Origin: Pseudopithomyces maydicus
Taxonomy: Eukaryota > Ascomycota > Dothideomycetes > Pleosporales > Didymosphaeriaceae
Direction: 5' to 3'
Length of the DNA stretch: 64,000 nucleotides
Assembly: GCA_026873275.1 (NCBI GenBank)
Contig: JANTUC010000011.1
Location: 620,001 to 684,000, forward strand
Part shown: piece by piece, positions 1 to 11,006 of the stretch
Layout: each line of letters begins with the position of its first letter
Position numbering within the stretch: position 1 is the first letter of the stretch
Position numbers and translations under genes: made by a program
Notes under the pieces: generated by a model
The model's database searches: none
Told to the model about the DNA's origin: nothing
Seen by the model: the letters and a program-made list of their open reading frames with translations, nothing else

Positions 1-18
1 CAAATACCGCCACCCAAC

Positions 19-774
19 ATGTGTCACAAACTCTTTCAAACCTACGGCTGTGGTCACACTCGAGAGGTCTGCACCACGCCCTGCGTCCACGCGCTCGCAA
101 CGGCTACGCCTGCGTCTCCAACCTCCCTCGAGCTCCCACTGGCCAATCTTGAAGACAGAACCTCACTCCATCCAGGCCTCGCACTAGGCCACCGCCCATC
201 TACAGACTCTGTCTCATCCCTCCCACTGGGGAGCACAGTTGCGAATAAAGGCAACCTCAGCCTACCCTCACAGACCCTTCACGGCATCCGCACATCCTCG
301 CTTTCCAACCTTACATCGACTGCTCCTCGTGGCTCTCCCAACTTCACGCCTTCACGCCTAAGGGATTCGGTGGTGTCTATCGCACCGCCGCCATACACGC
401 ACAACGCAGCCTCCCGCCAAATCTCGAACCTCGCACCTCCACCCTCTGCCCAGACAAATACAGACCCCGCCCTTGGACAGAGCGAGCCCGAGATGATCCC
501 AAATTTCTGCACCCAGTTCTTCGCGCGCTATCTCCCCGCTGGCATCTACCCTTGCTACGACTGCTACATGAAACCGGAGTTTGAGCGAGTCCGACAGAAG
601 TGGATGCGCGTGTATGCGGACATACACCCAGGATGCAAGCCGGAGGATATCGAGCGCATGTGCGGGATGGAGGAGATTGCTAGGAAACAGGGATTGGTCA
701 ACGTTGCGCGGGAGATCAACACGGCGGAGAGTGGGAAGGTCAAGGTGATGCAAGGGGAGCAGAGGACGGAGTGA
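19..774 (+). CDS. Hypothetical protein with Cys/His-rich ends
   Basis: Single-exon reading frame of 251 residues; I do not recognise the family. The first 21 residues are Cys/His-rich (MCHKLF, a YGCGH motif, then two further Cys), suggesting a small metal-binding or disulphide element. Residues about 25-155 are Ser/Thr/Pro-rich and probably disordered. The last 90 residues look folded: Cys-containing motifs around YPCYDCYMKPEF, then an amphipathic helix-like stretch and an ERMCGMEEIARKQ segment. The start chosen is the first ATG in the window. No stop codon lies between it and the window edge, so the protein could begin further upstream. It converges on RPN13. The role is unknown. Confidence 0.6.
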   Translation: MCHKLFQTYGCGHTREVCTTPCVHALATATPASPTSLELPLANLEDRTSLHPGLALGHRPSTDSVSSLPLGSTVANKGNLSLPSQTLHGIRTSSLSNLTSTAPRGSPNFTPSRLRDSVVSIAPPPYTHNAASRQISNLAPPPSAQTNTDPALGQSEPEMIPNFCTQFFARYLPAGIYPCYDCYMKPEFERVRQKWMRVYADIHPGCKPEDIERMCGMEEIARKQGLVNVAREINTAESGKVKVMQGEQRTE

Positions 775-1309
775 TGGCTACGACACAGGGATGATTGGGG
801 TACAGAAGCCTAAAGGCCTAGGCAGATGGTTGCGGGCTTTTAGGGAGTTACAAGCATTGTGTGTGGACAGAGCGAAAATCGGAGGGCACAGCTACGAGGG
901 TAAGGTGTCTGACTGACTGCGTGTTGGCGACCATTCTCGACATGTAGATCGATAGATTAATACTGAATTGTACAAACAACAAACTGAAGACTGTGCGTCA
1001 TAACCTTGTCGATGAACTCTATCAAGCGTAAACAATGACAGCAAACATTATATCTGTTGTACGCCTCTCGCATCCTTTGGATCCGCCTACCCTTATCATA
1101 TCCGTTCCTGAGATATAATTCACAGTTGCTTTAAAATAAAGTGAAGGTAGTCAGACACCCATGGGTGACGTTCATGTCTTGATTATCATGATATGTACTT
1201 GCTCGTGTCGTCATGCCTGTCGTTGAAATTTCCCACCCCTTAAAGATGTAGGCAGACATCTCCGCCCCACCCTGTGCAAGATTTCATCGTGACCCTTCAA
1301 CTAGTATCC
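775..1309. other. Convergent intergenic region
   Basis: This gap lies between the stop of the first gene and the stop of RPN13, so it should hold both 3' untranslated regions. The middle, about 950-1200, is AT-rich. I see no open frame with coding character and no RNA gene. Confidence 0.5.
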
Positions 1310-2910
1310 CTAGTTGGTATCCATTTCATCCTCATCCTCATCTTTCTCTACTGTCTTCTTCACGCCTTCCACAAAAGCCTTGACAGCTTCACCTCCACCA
1401 AGCGGCATCCCTCCGCCTCTCATGAAGCCCCCGTTCTCCACATCAATCTTCAAAGCCGAGCTCACGTTTGGAAGCCCACCATCTCGCAAAGCAACTGTCA
1501 GACTGCCCAAACTTTGCCTCATCTGGGGGCTCGTGACCACCCTCTTCAACACCTCCCGTTTATCCTCTTGGCTGAGAGAGAGGAGGACAGCTTGTGCGGT
1601 GTCAGATTCGGGATCGATGTCAGCGACATCATCCACCTCAGCCTCGATGAGAAAGAGTGTCGTGGGTAGTTGAGCACATAGAGCATCAATGAACTCATCG
1701 GGAGCTTTCTCAATGACCGGGAGAGTATTGGGCGGGGAGAGGAGGTCAAGGAGCGTGGTGAATGAATCACCGGAGCTTGATGCACTGCCGGCACCACCTT
1801 TGAGTGACTGGAGGAAATTTTGAACGATGGCGGAAGCGTCGGTTGATCCAGCGGTCGCTCTGTCGATTGTTAGCCCGTCTGATCCAATTATCAACGTACT
1901 AACATGCAAGGTGGTTTGGAAGCATTGGACAGTCGATCGAGCGTCGTGGCGGGTGAGCTTAGTACTAGACATGATTTGGTAATTTTCTATTGGTACAGTT
2001 GAGCAGGTCCCATGCAGTGTCTGTCCACAGACAATGCTTTCGAGGGCGCCAAGAACGCCTTACAGTGATAGAGACGTGCATATAGCTGCAATCATCCCTT
2101 CGATAGCCACCCGCGTGAAAGATATGCCTGTCAAGTCGACCGCGCCACGACGTCACCGATGTCGGTGGTATGAATGTTCGGTACCTACGCTCGGCCACCA
2201 TCAGCACCGCCTTCTCGCGATTCCTCACCCTCTTCTCGGATATCGCCTCCTGTAGCTCCCGCTCCAGCACCGCCGGTACTACCGTGGCGGTTTCGGCTGG
2301 TAGCCTGTTCGTCAGCATCCTCCATTGTCTCATCTTCGTCGGGGTTCTGAGAGGCAGCCACAGCAAGCTCGGTCTGCACATCGACTTCATCGCCATTCAG
2401 GAGCCTATCCACAATCATGCCAATACCGAGATCCCGTGGGCTGAACCAGCTAGCATCGCCGCGGGGGTGCTGTGACTTGGACTGCAGCCAGAAGAGGTAC
2501 CGCTGAGAACTAGACGAGAACTTCAAGACAAATATACGGCCGTCTGTAGGCGATCGAACGTTATCCGGCTCTGCGGCGGCCTCGCTGCCGGTGTAGGGCA
2601 TGAAGGATCCATCCCCGGGAATCATGATTAGGTCGAGATCGCTCTCATCAACGGAGCTTTCGCGTGTCCGCCAGCAGAAGTGTACAAACTCTGACCAGGT
2701 CAGTATTTAGCCTGCAAGGTTGCATTCTTTACAAACCATCTTCGCCCTGGTATAGGTATACGTAACCCGGCGTCTGCTGCGGCTTGACCTTGATATTTGG
2801 CGGGCTGCCCTGGATACATATTAGCGTTGTACGCGCAGCTGAGACTTGGAGGCGCTCACAGAGGTCTCGCACTGGCCTGCCTTGAATGTAATGAGCGGCT
2901 GAATGGACAT
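1310..2910 (-). CDS. RPN13: 26S proteasome ubiquitin receptor Rpn13 (ADRM1)
   Basis: Proteasome regulatory-particle subunit that binds ubiquitin chains through an N-terminal Pru domain and, in species that keep it, the deubiquitinase Uch37 through a C-terminal DEUBAD domain. Proposed exons on the minus strand: 2910-2860, 2809-2737, 2690-2189 and 1859-1310. They sum to 391 codons plus stop. The Pru part starts MSIQPLITFKAG, continues with GYVYLYQGED and has the FVHFCWR strand plus a Phe/Trp-rich core (RYLFWLQ). An acidic low-complexity linker with Gly repeats follows. The C-terminal domain starts near AIVQNFLQSL and has the LCAQLP and LTVALRDGGL elements of DEUBAD; yeast Rpn13 lacks this domain. 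The gene shares a 252-bp divergent promoter with eL6. The third intron (329 bp) is unusually long and holds an in-frame ATG (1972), so the structure there is the least certain part. Confidence 0.88.
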
Positions 2911-3162
2911 GGTGTGTGATGGTGCAATGTTGGAGGGGTGTTTGTCTTCCGTAGCGACGAGGCGACAGCTGTGATGCGGCGGGTCGGAGCTGCCTTACTA
3001 GCGTGCTGCAACTTCCAACGAAAGCTGGCCTTGGCCCACTAACCCCAAAGAGCCACTAGTGGCAGACGCTTAGTCAAGGCGCACACTCGGCTGGCTATCC
3101 AGAATTCGAGCGTGCGCATCAACTTCACTTCAGGGCTTCAACGACACGACACACAATTCGAC
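2911..3162. promoter_or_regulatory. Divergent promoter, RPN13 and eL6
   Basis: A 252-bp gap separates the start codons of RPN13 (leftward) and the ribosomal protein eL6 (rightward), so both promoters and 5' leaders must fit in it. It contains a perfect 12-bp palindrome, gccactagtggc, at 3052-3063. I cannot assign a transcription factor to it. Confidence 0.6.
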
Positions 3163-3991
3163 ATGGCGGACCAACCCACTTCGAAGAAGTTTGCCAAGGG
3201 CGAGCGGTCGATACCGCACCACACCCAGAAGGCCAGCAAATACTACCCGGCTGAGGACGTCGCTGTGCCCAAGAAGGTACGTTTTCGACAATATACACGG
3301 TGTACGATGAAGAGGAGGAGTGCTCTGCAATCTGGAGCGTATGGGAACATCGACATGCTGCATTGCTCGCAAAACCGCACATGGCGATTCGAACCCACAC
3401 AGCACACCCAAAATTGAAGCGAGTATGAACAGCAACACTGACAGTGATTCCAGGCTCGCAAGTCCGTCCGCCCGGCCAAGGTTCGCCCGTCCCTCACTCC
3501 CGGTACCGTCGTCATCCTCCTCGCTGGTCGCTTCCGTGGCAAGCGTGTTATCGTCCTCAAGCACCTCGAGCAGGGTGTCCTCCTCGTCACTGGTCCCTTC
3601 AAAGTTAACGGCGTTCCCCTCCGAAGGGTAAACGCCCGGTACGTCATTGCGACCTCGACCAAGGTGGATATCGCTGGTGTCGATGACTCCGTCGTAAAGA
3701 AGGCTAGCGAGGCTGGCTACTTCACCAAGGACAAGGCTTCCAAGAAGACTGGCGAGGACGCTTTCTTCAAGCAGGGCGAGGCCCCTGAGGTGCGTTGAAC
3801 GCAATCGGAAAATCGCATATCATACTGACAACACGCAGAAGAAGGAGACCTCTAAGGACCGTGTCGCAGACCAGAAGGCCGTTGACAAGGCCCTGCTCGC
3901 GACCATCAAGAAGGAGGCTCACCTCGTCGACTATCTCAGCTCCACTTTCAGCCTCCGCAGTTCCGACAGGCCACACGCGATGGTCTTCTAA
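3163..3991 (+). CDS. RPL6: 60S ribosomal protein eL6
   Basis: Cytosolic large-subunit ribosomal protein eL6. Three exons, 3163-3276, 3454-3789 and 3839-3991, give 200 residues with all junctions in phase 0, typical for the fungal protein. Exon 1 is a basic leader (MADQPTSKKFAKGER, then a KYYPAEDV motif). Exon 2 carries the conserved KOW-like core: PGTVVILLAGRFRGKRV, then LEQGVLLVTGPFKVNGVPLR and the ATSTKVDI strand. Exon 3 is a Lys-rich helix ending in MVF. Introns have gtacgt and gtgcgt donors. Intron 1 is 177 bp, long for this window. Identification is firm. Confidence 0.95.
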
Positions 3992-4427
3992 ATGTAGTGG
4001 AGGAAAAGACGGGGATCTGGCGTTTAGTGCATGGGATGAAGGATGACCTCTAGCGGCATGCTGCGGCCGTAACAGCAAGCACATCTTTTCATGGAGGGTC
4101 CGGTTTGCATTTTCCCTATACGACCTTGTAACAGGCAAGCGAATTCGAAACGGTCCGAAAGTGAGCGAATGAATCAATGGAAATGTGATGTCACGTCGGA
4201 GTTCAAGGCGATTGATGTACAGACAGTTTCAAGAGCTGATCCAGCAGAATAGACTCCTCGTCCTTCCAGCAATGTCGATATGTCATGACCAAAATCAATA
4301 CCCACACTACAACGCCATGCAGCCACTACCCCAGGTACTGACCATCAGGGTATCTATCCATTTTCGGACCGCAGAACACCAGACCCAATAAACGATGACG
4401 TCAACAAATAATACTCAATGATGTTAC
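3992..4427. other. Convergent intergenic region
   Basis: 3' flanks of eL6 and of the fatty-acid-hydroxylase-like gene. An AATAAA hexamer occurs at 4387-4392. I see no gene. Confidence 0.5.
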
Positions 4428-5520
4428 TCAGCTTTTGCCTTTCCCTTTCTTTGCCTTGCTCTTCAGCCTGGAGGCCATACCATTCGCTCTCTCCTGCACA
4501 TCATGCTTCTCCATTTCGTCTCCTAGATCATCCACAACATCCTTCCCTGCCAATGTGGTTCCATTAACCCAATCTAGCACTCCCAAAGGGCCATAATTTC
4601 CCTTCCCTCGGCTCCCCATGTGTGCGTCGATTCTGCGGGCCATCCCCTTCAACATGATAGTAGACGGCAGGATGTTGTATCCAGAGTATGTGAACAATTC
4701 TTCCAGAGAAGTGATGGAAATGATAAGAAGATATGTTGTCAAATGAAAGCGAAATGCTATTGCAGGAATGTAGACTGGAAGAAAGCGATGTAGGAGATAG
4801 GGTAGGGGATGGTCGTAGGCAGCTACAAAAGAGTAGGGGGCCATGATGGAATGGTGCCAAGTCTTATGAAGCCGAGCAAGCTGACCGCCACTGGGGGAGT
4901 GTAGGAGATCGCGGTGAATGTAATATTGGAGGATCTGTTGCGCGTTAATCACTATTCCAAGACCCCGAAAGCCTAATTGCCAGGCTTGAGGGTACAACGG
5001 ATCTTCAACGTACATTACGAGACACGAGCCCAATGGCGAGATGCTTCGCAAGTTTCCAAGGATTGGGCAAATGGTTCAGACTCCATCTGCTCCCCTTGAT
5101 CACGAGCAAGCTGCGCATGCGGAAGATGTCCGTTACAAGAAACTCGATACCTGCTTGCAACGCCACCGCCAACAACACATTGAAGCAGCTCCACATTGTC
5201 ACGTGGCGTATCTTTTTCGCAGCTCCCTTCCGCCGTCCGGGTAAGCCGTGCTCGCCCTGTGCCTTGAGTTCGACGGCCAGTGACGGCACGCCAAGGTCCA
5301 CTGCGAGGAACAGGAACGAAGGAAGAATATACAACACCATCCTCAACAGCAGGGGCCCGAAAAGTTCGAGCTCCAGAGGAGAGTATGTCATGGCGAGTGT
5401 GGTCCATGTCAGGCTTAGGAAGACCAGGTTCAAAGATGTGGACCAGGATGATAGCATTGGGATGGCGAAGAGGGAGGCGAGGGGGAGAGTAAAGGGCGCC
5501 AGCAAGGATGATAGAGACAT
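4428..5520 (-). CDS. Fatty acid hydroxylase/sterol desaturase-like membrane protein
   Basis: Likely an ER multi-pass di-iron protein of the fatty acid hydroxylase superfamily. Exons 5520-5019 and 4972-4428, joined by a 46-bp intron (donor gtaatg; this choice keeps the frame), give 348 residues. Several hydrophobic helices precede His box 1 (YYIHRDLLH) and box 2 (LHKTWHH). After further membrane segments come an EELFTYSGYN motif and a third region, RRIDAHMGSRGKGNYG followed by LDWVNGT. That third region matches the NYG/GT ending seen in the superfamily but has a single His where an HxxHH box is usual, so catalytic competence is uncertain. The C-terminus is Lys-rich (KSKAKKGKGKS). The substrate is unknown. 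Start ATG 5520 is the first in-frame ATG. Confidence 0.72.
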
Positions 5521-6923
5521 TTTGATCACGATTTACGGTGAGGAATGGAGATGTGCTACATTCGTGGGGTCGCGGCTCATGATGTCTGGCGTGGTGTTGA
5601 GAATGACGTAGTGGGGATTTCCTTGCTCGCCAAGTAGCGAAGGATCGCTGGTGCCTCAGGCATGCATGAACCATACATACAATGTCATACATACATACGT
5701 GGTTGCAATCGCCTGCACGTTTTCCATGCCATTCGTTGACTAAGGATCTAAAGATCGCAGCACTTGTGAAATATTTTAGTGGGATACCGTCGAGCCCCTA
5801 CATTCAATGGCTTCTTGTGTATCTTTCCCGAGGTTGTGTTTGTGGTGCAATTGAATTCGGGAGACGCGGCTACGTGCTTGGAATATCGATTGGACCCTAC
5901 TCCAATTTTCATATTGTCGACTCTTTTGAGACCCTATAATATATTTGGTGACGTGTATAGTTTTCCTATCGCATTGATTGTACCTCCTGTTGTGGTTGTG
6001 GACTGCTGCTAGTATTACAAGGAGGGTTGATCGGATTGACTCGTCGAATAGGGGGTGGCCCGCAGTGAAGTATTTGCTGTGGTCCTCATCCGTCTTTAAG
6101 TATGTACCTGCAGCTGGAATTGCCAATAAAGTCTGGGGGCCAATGCGACCTATGCACCCTATGCCGCCCTACGGCGATGGCGAAGCTAGGTTGTGGCAGG
6201 AGACAGCCAGCGAAGAGCAGCATCGCAAAACTCTCTGCGGAGGAAGCCGCGGAAGCATTCGGCTGCCAGGATGCCCCCAGTACGGCAGGTCCCGGAAGGG
6301 GTCAGAGCAATCCTACTCGCTGGCATGGTCCCGGGTGTTGTGGGGTGTCAGTGTCTGGGAGAGGAGCTGACGGTATTGCATGTCACACAAGTAGCTGCCC
6401 TGGAGCCGAGTCGACCCCACGCCGAGTTTTGTTGCAAAGTATATCCCGAACTTAACGGGACCGTCTACTTGCCATCTTGGGTTGATTTCGCTTAAAAATT
6501 GCGTTGCCCGTGTCGACGAGAGAAGCCGTCTGGCGAATCAGCAGCGTGCTGGTCCCAGCTCAAGGCCCCTTTCGGTACCCTCACCTTAGGTGGAGTCGGG
6601 GGTTTTTGCAACGGCACGATTTGCACAAGCAAGCAGATTGCAACTCCTTCGCTGCTGCTAGCTTTCTCTCTTCCTTCCCGCCGTAACTCCCCGCCTTGAG
6701 CCCTGGAGCGCGCTTTTTCACGTGTCCCGACAAGCGTTGCGCGCAGCGAGTAGCGGCCCGCAGACCACGCCGTTCTGTTTGTATGCATGATCATGCACTG
6801 ATCTTCGCTGCGTCTGCACCGCCATTGTACGCTACGGACGGCCCTCTTCGCCAGCGCGACCGCGATATTGCGCCCTGATTGTTGTAGCTTGCGGCTTTTT
6901 GGGGTAAACAATCAACAGGCAGA
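5521..6923. other. Long divergent intergenic region
   Basis: A 1.4-kb gap between two divergent genes. It holds a CATA microsatellite near 5672-5698 and a pyrimidine-rich stretch around 6655-6690, upstream of the alpha/beta hydrolase gene, as is common in fungal promoters. The short overlapping open frames here lack domain-like sequence and I do not call them genes. Confidence 0.5.
5672..5698. repeat. CATA microsatellite
   Basis: Imperfect run of the tetranucleotide CATA, interrupted once by a short non-repeat segment, in the intergenic region upstream of the fatty-acid-hydroxylase-like gene. Confidence 0.8.
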
Positions 6924-9900
6924 ATGGACGTCCAACGCCACCTACACCCACCCATCCCGAGCGCCCCCGCCGATGTGAAATCCACCACGACCCACGGTTC
7001 GCGCCCGCGGCGACGCAGCTCCGTACCCGCAGTGCCCGCCGATATACACGTCAAGAAACGCTCCGCAAACATCATCCGCACCCAGACTGCATCGCCCGAA
7101 GTCATCTCGTCCCTTATCGACTCTCTCTCCGCCATATCCGCTTCGAGGGACAACTACTTTGAGAACCTGCCTCTGGGCTACGGGGACAGCGCATCGGTGC
7201 CTACGAGCCCGTTGTACCGCCACGATGTCGATCCTATGAATGGAGCCTACCAGAGTTTGAGCAGGCAGACATCGCATCTGACCGTCGACGACGCATGTGA
7301 ACCGCCGGTTGTGAAGACGTCGAAGCCGCCCTCGGGACTGTCGCCAATCACAGCACCCAAGAAGAAAGACAAGGAGAACTCGCTGAGGAGCTACATGAGC
7401 CGAGGGGGGACAGCTCGGCCTCGGTGCATTCGGCACAGTCTATACGATCCGTGAGCAGCATAGGGAACATCAGTGTAGAAGCGGGGATCCCACCAAAACC
7501 ATCCGATGGCAGCATAAGGACATCTGCGGAGAGCAAGCGAAGCGTAAAGGGACACCGCAGTCTAATGTACATGTCTTCGCGGGAACGGCTGAAGCTGAAA
7601 GATGCGGAGCGGAAGCGCAACACGATACATGGGCCTGAAGCGGCAGTCCTACCTGATATTTCGAGGAAGGCGCTGCCGCAACGTCCAGTTGCCGAAGATA
7701 CCATCAACGAAGAACCGGTAGTTGCAGAATCGTCGCGGGCTGCACAACGCTACCCGAGTCGCGGCACTAGTCCGCTTCGCAACGGGCGCAATCTCTTGAA
7801 CGGAAACGATGGAGGGAGTCCTACAGAGAAGGGGTTGATTCCAGAACGAGCCTCGTCGCTCAGGCATTCCGGATCGCCGTCGCGCAAAAGCAAGAAGGGG
7901 GACGGGCGCAAGTCAAGTCGCCATGACTCGTACAAGACGAACACGGTCCCTGAAGAGGACGAGAACATGGACCAGGAAATGACGACCAAAGAAAAGATCC
8001 TGGAAGAGCTCGAAGCAGAGGAAAACGAAGTTGCACACAGAATACGTGAACTCAGGAAGCAGAAGCTGTTGCGTGATAAAATTGCCGGTAAACTCCCTGT
8101 AGGCGTGGACGCAGGGGCTGCCACAAGTAGTGCCCGCGTTTCACCTGGTGCAACCACTCAACTTTCGCGGACTTCCTCTTTATCAAGCATGCCCGAGAGG
8201 AGAATGCAGGACCCCATCAAAGCACACAAGGTGTTAGGTATCACGGTACAAGATGCGCCGGGAAAGCGCGCATCGCACATACCTGATTTGTACTCGGTGA
8301 AGACGGATGTGGATAGGATATGGGCGCATGGTCACTCCCGGACCAGGAGTTCGACGGTAAACGACACGGACGAACTTACCCCGCTCCCCATCAACTACAG
8401 ACTCGCACTCCAGTCCTTGGAAACGCTCGACACCAACCCGCCTCTGCCGTCCAGCAGCGGCAATACATCCATCAGCACCAGTGAGAATAGGCCCAGTAGC
8501 ACTCCACCTAGGCGGTCAAAGAGCATGGCGGTGGGTGGGCGATCTGCAGCTAGCCGCAGATCGACAAATTCAATGATTATGGGCGCGAATACGACGCACA
8601 AACCTTCCACAGGTGTGACGAGCCGTGAAAGTAGCGAGAGCGTTCCGAGGCCCATTCGGTCCGCTAGCGAGGAGATTGCGACTCGCCACCAGTCGTTGAG
8701 CCTAGTGCCCTCTACCTCGAGTAGTTTCCAACATCGTCCGACCGTCAAGAAAAAGCGATGGTCGCACCCCGATCTGCCTGCGAAAGCCGAAAAGTCGCAC
8801 AACGCCAAGGTCGATGCGATGAATGCTGCTGCCGCGCGAGGCATGCAGGGACACGCTGCGTCGACGCGGAGTCCGCCGCACTCTGTCATCGAAGAGCGGC
8901 CAGCGAGCACTGATTCCATCGACATGGAGGTGGAGGGATATCTCAATTCACCCCGTTTGTCGCAAAAGATACGCCACCCTCAGACCGGGAGAGTCATCTC
9001 GTTTTCCGAGGTGGGCGATCCTCAAGGTTTTGCCATCTTTGTTTGCGTTGGCATGGGCTTGACGCGATATGTTATGGCGTTCTACGACCAATTGGCTCTG
9101 ACCCTCAAGCTGCGATTGATCACTCCAGACCGTCCTGGTATTGGTGGGAGTCAAATTGATCCAAACGGAACTCCTCTGAGTTGGCCAGGTTAGCATCCTC
9201 ATGACCCAATGTCTCGATATATACTAATGTTCTCTAGACGATGTTTTGGTCATCTGCCAAGCTCTCAAAATCACAAAGTTTTCCCTTCTGGCACATTCAG
9301 CAGGCGCCATCTACGCCCTTGCTACATCTCTTCGTATGCCGCAGCACATTCGTGGACAGGTGCACCTTCTTGCCCCTTGGATTCCTCCGTCTCAAATGGC
9401 CCCAATCGGTCTCAGTCAAGATCAACCGCCCACGCAACAACTTCCTAGGTCTCAACGCTTCTTGCGTGCTCTACCACCGTCGCTGCTCAAGGTTGCGAAT
9501 TCGACATTTTTAAGTGCTGCCAGCGCAAGCCTGCAGCGGACTGGCCCAAAGAATTCACCGAAATCAAGGAAGAAAGGTACCAGCCCGCACCCTCAAAGCG
9601 TCAGCCCGACGCCTCCTGTGCAAGAGCATTCGGCTACGAGACCACAGCTCAAGGATGCAAGACGGGAATCCATGATGAGGATGGACCAGATTATTCCGAA
9701 TGCCAGCACTTTATCACTGGCCCTCTCCAACCCTTCAGATCCAAACTACGAAAGGGCGAAGCAGATGAAGGACGCCCTTTCGGCGGCTGAACGACAACGA
9801 CAGCAGGACTTCGATGAACGCCTCACGTTTGCGATCTGGGATCGCGCGACAGCACACGCAAATCCTGCAACCGACCTCATTGTTTGCTTGGAGACCAAGC

Positions 9901-10229
9901 AGCCCATCGGTTTCAGATACGAGGATATCAATCGTTCCGTCGTCATCCATCACGGCAGCAAGGATAGTCGTGTTCCAGCCGACAATGTCCGGTGGTTAGG
10001 CCGTCTAATGCGCAAATGCGAAGTGCGAATCCTCGAAGGCGAGCAGCACGGCCTGATGGCGAGTGCGCAGGTCATGGGCAACGTGCTCACCGAGATGGCG
10101 AGCGACTGGGAAGACTGGACGACAGTTGTGCAAGGTAAAGCACATGGCGAGCGAAGTATTTCACGAAAGCGGACCGCTGAACGTTTACGGAACATTGCTT
10201 CTCGACAAGGCCACGAAGCGACGATGTAA
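6924..10229 (+). CDS. Alpha/beta hydrolase with long disordered N-terminus (frame break)
   Basis: Two exons, 6924-9188 and 9238-10229, encode about 1085 residues if one G is added to the G6 run at 7404-7409; the exon lengths then sum exactly to whole codons. As written the frame breaks there and the first part stops at 7454. Roughly the first 680 residues are Ser/Pro/Arg-rich and low-complexity, with one charged helical stretch (KILEELEAEENEV, then RIRELRKQK) likely to be a coiled coil. The hydrolase domain starts near HPQTGRVISFSEVGDP. Its nucleophile elbow is LLAHSAGAIYA (Ser about 776), with a candidate acid in HHGSKDSRVP and candidate His in GEQHGLMA, so the triad is complete. A large Ser/Lys-rich insert splits core and cap. 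The 49-bp intron lies just before the elbow. The substrate is unknown. Confidence 0.8.
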
Positions 10230-11006
10230 TTTTTTGTGATACCCGACAATACCATAATTGGAAACGACGCAGTAATGATACAAGAGACGGACCGATTTCG
10301 AATTCATGACTCCCTGCCCATGACTTGATTTTCATTTCCCCCTTTAACTCGCTGAACGCGTTCTTTACTAGTCTAGCCTGCGGTTTTATGTTCTTTGCAC
10401 ATGTTTAGCCTTTTCTTCATCTTGTCGGATTACCTTGATTTTGGCGGAGATACCCACGACGAAGCGAGCGAATGTACCCGACTCAGCGGTTGATGGAATG
10501 ACGAGTTTCTGGTACTTGGGTTTCGAGAGAAGAAAATAACGAGGCAGACCTGGCCTCTGTCTTTTTACTAAACGGCCTTTGGAATGAGTTGAAAGGATGC
10601 GTATAATGTCACGCTGTGGTTGTATACTCGGATTGTTGTTTGCTTATATACCCTTTTCCCCCGCGCGCTAGTGAGGCGCGGGAGAAGTAATGAGATACCC
10701 CTGCCGATGCTAAAGTGCATTGCGAGATCTCGCGTAAGACATATACCTAGTCTACCATTTGGGGCTGTCCAGTGACCTTTGCCATGGGCTGAACCATTTC
10801 CATCGTGCTGGGGGAAGACCCCACAATCCGGGGAAGCGTCCGTGCCATGTCCTCATACGCGTCATCTCAGCTCAGCTCGGGACGACCATTGCGCACACTT
10901 CCACATTCGAAGCTATATAGTGATCCATTCATTAGCAGTTTATCAATTGCATCATCCTGAACCCCATGTAGCACACCCTGCAATCCAACCCCTCACTACC
11001 GGCGCA
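10230..11006. other. Intergenic region upstream of MFS gene
   Basis: Holds the 3' flank of the alpha/beta hydrolase and the promoter and leader of the MFS gene. The frame of the MFS exon is open upstream of 11007 but has no earlier ATG. I see no other gene. Confidence 0.5.

Noticed and set aside
1965..2396. 143-residue minus-strand open frame overlapping RPN13 exon 3 and its intron
   Set aside because: It is a shifted-frame shadow of the RPN13 linker exon, with no domain-like content.
3277..3453. Possible C/D snoRNA inside eL6 intron 1 (ACGATGA and CTGA boxes) and a tRNA B-box-like GATTCGAACCC
   Set aside because: The C-like box has a mismatch, the box spacing is long for a fungal C/D snoRNA, no terminal stem is visible, and no A box accompanies the B-box-like string. 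Only the long intron is reported.
5978..6495. Overlapping plus-strand frames of about 100-130 residues
   Set aside because: Three frames are open in the same GC-rich DNA, none has plausible protein character, and the region is a divergent promoter.
7424..9193. Treating the second half of the alpha/beta hydrolase as a separate gene
   Set aside because: The frame has no ATG near its start, and the sequence character is continuous with the upstream part once one G is added.
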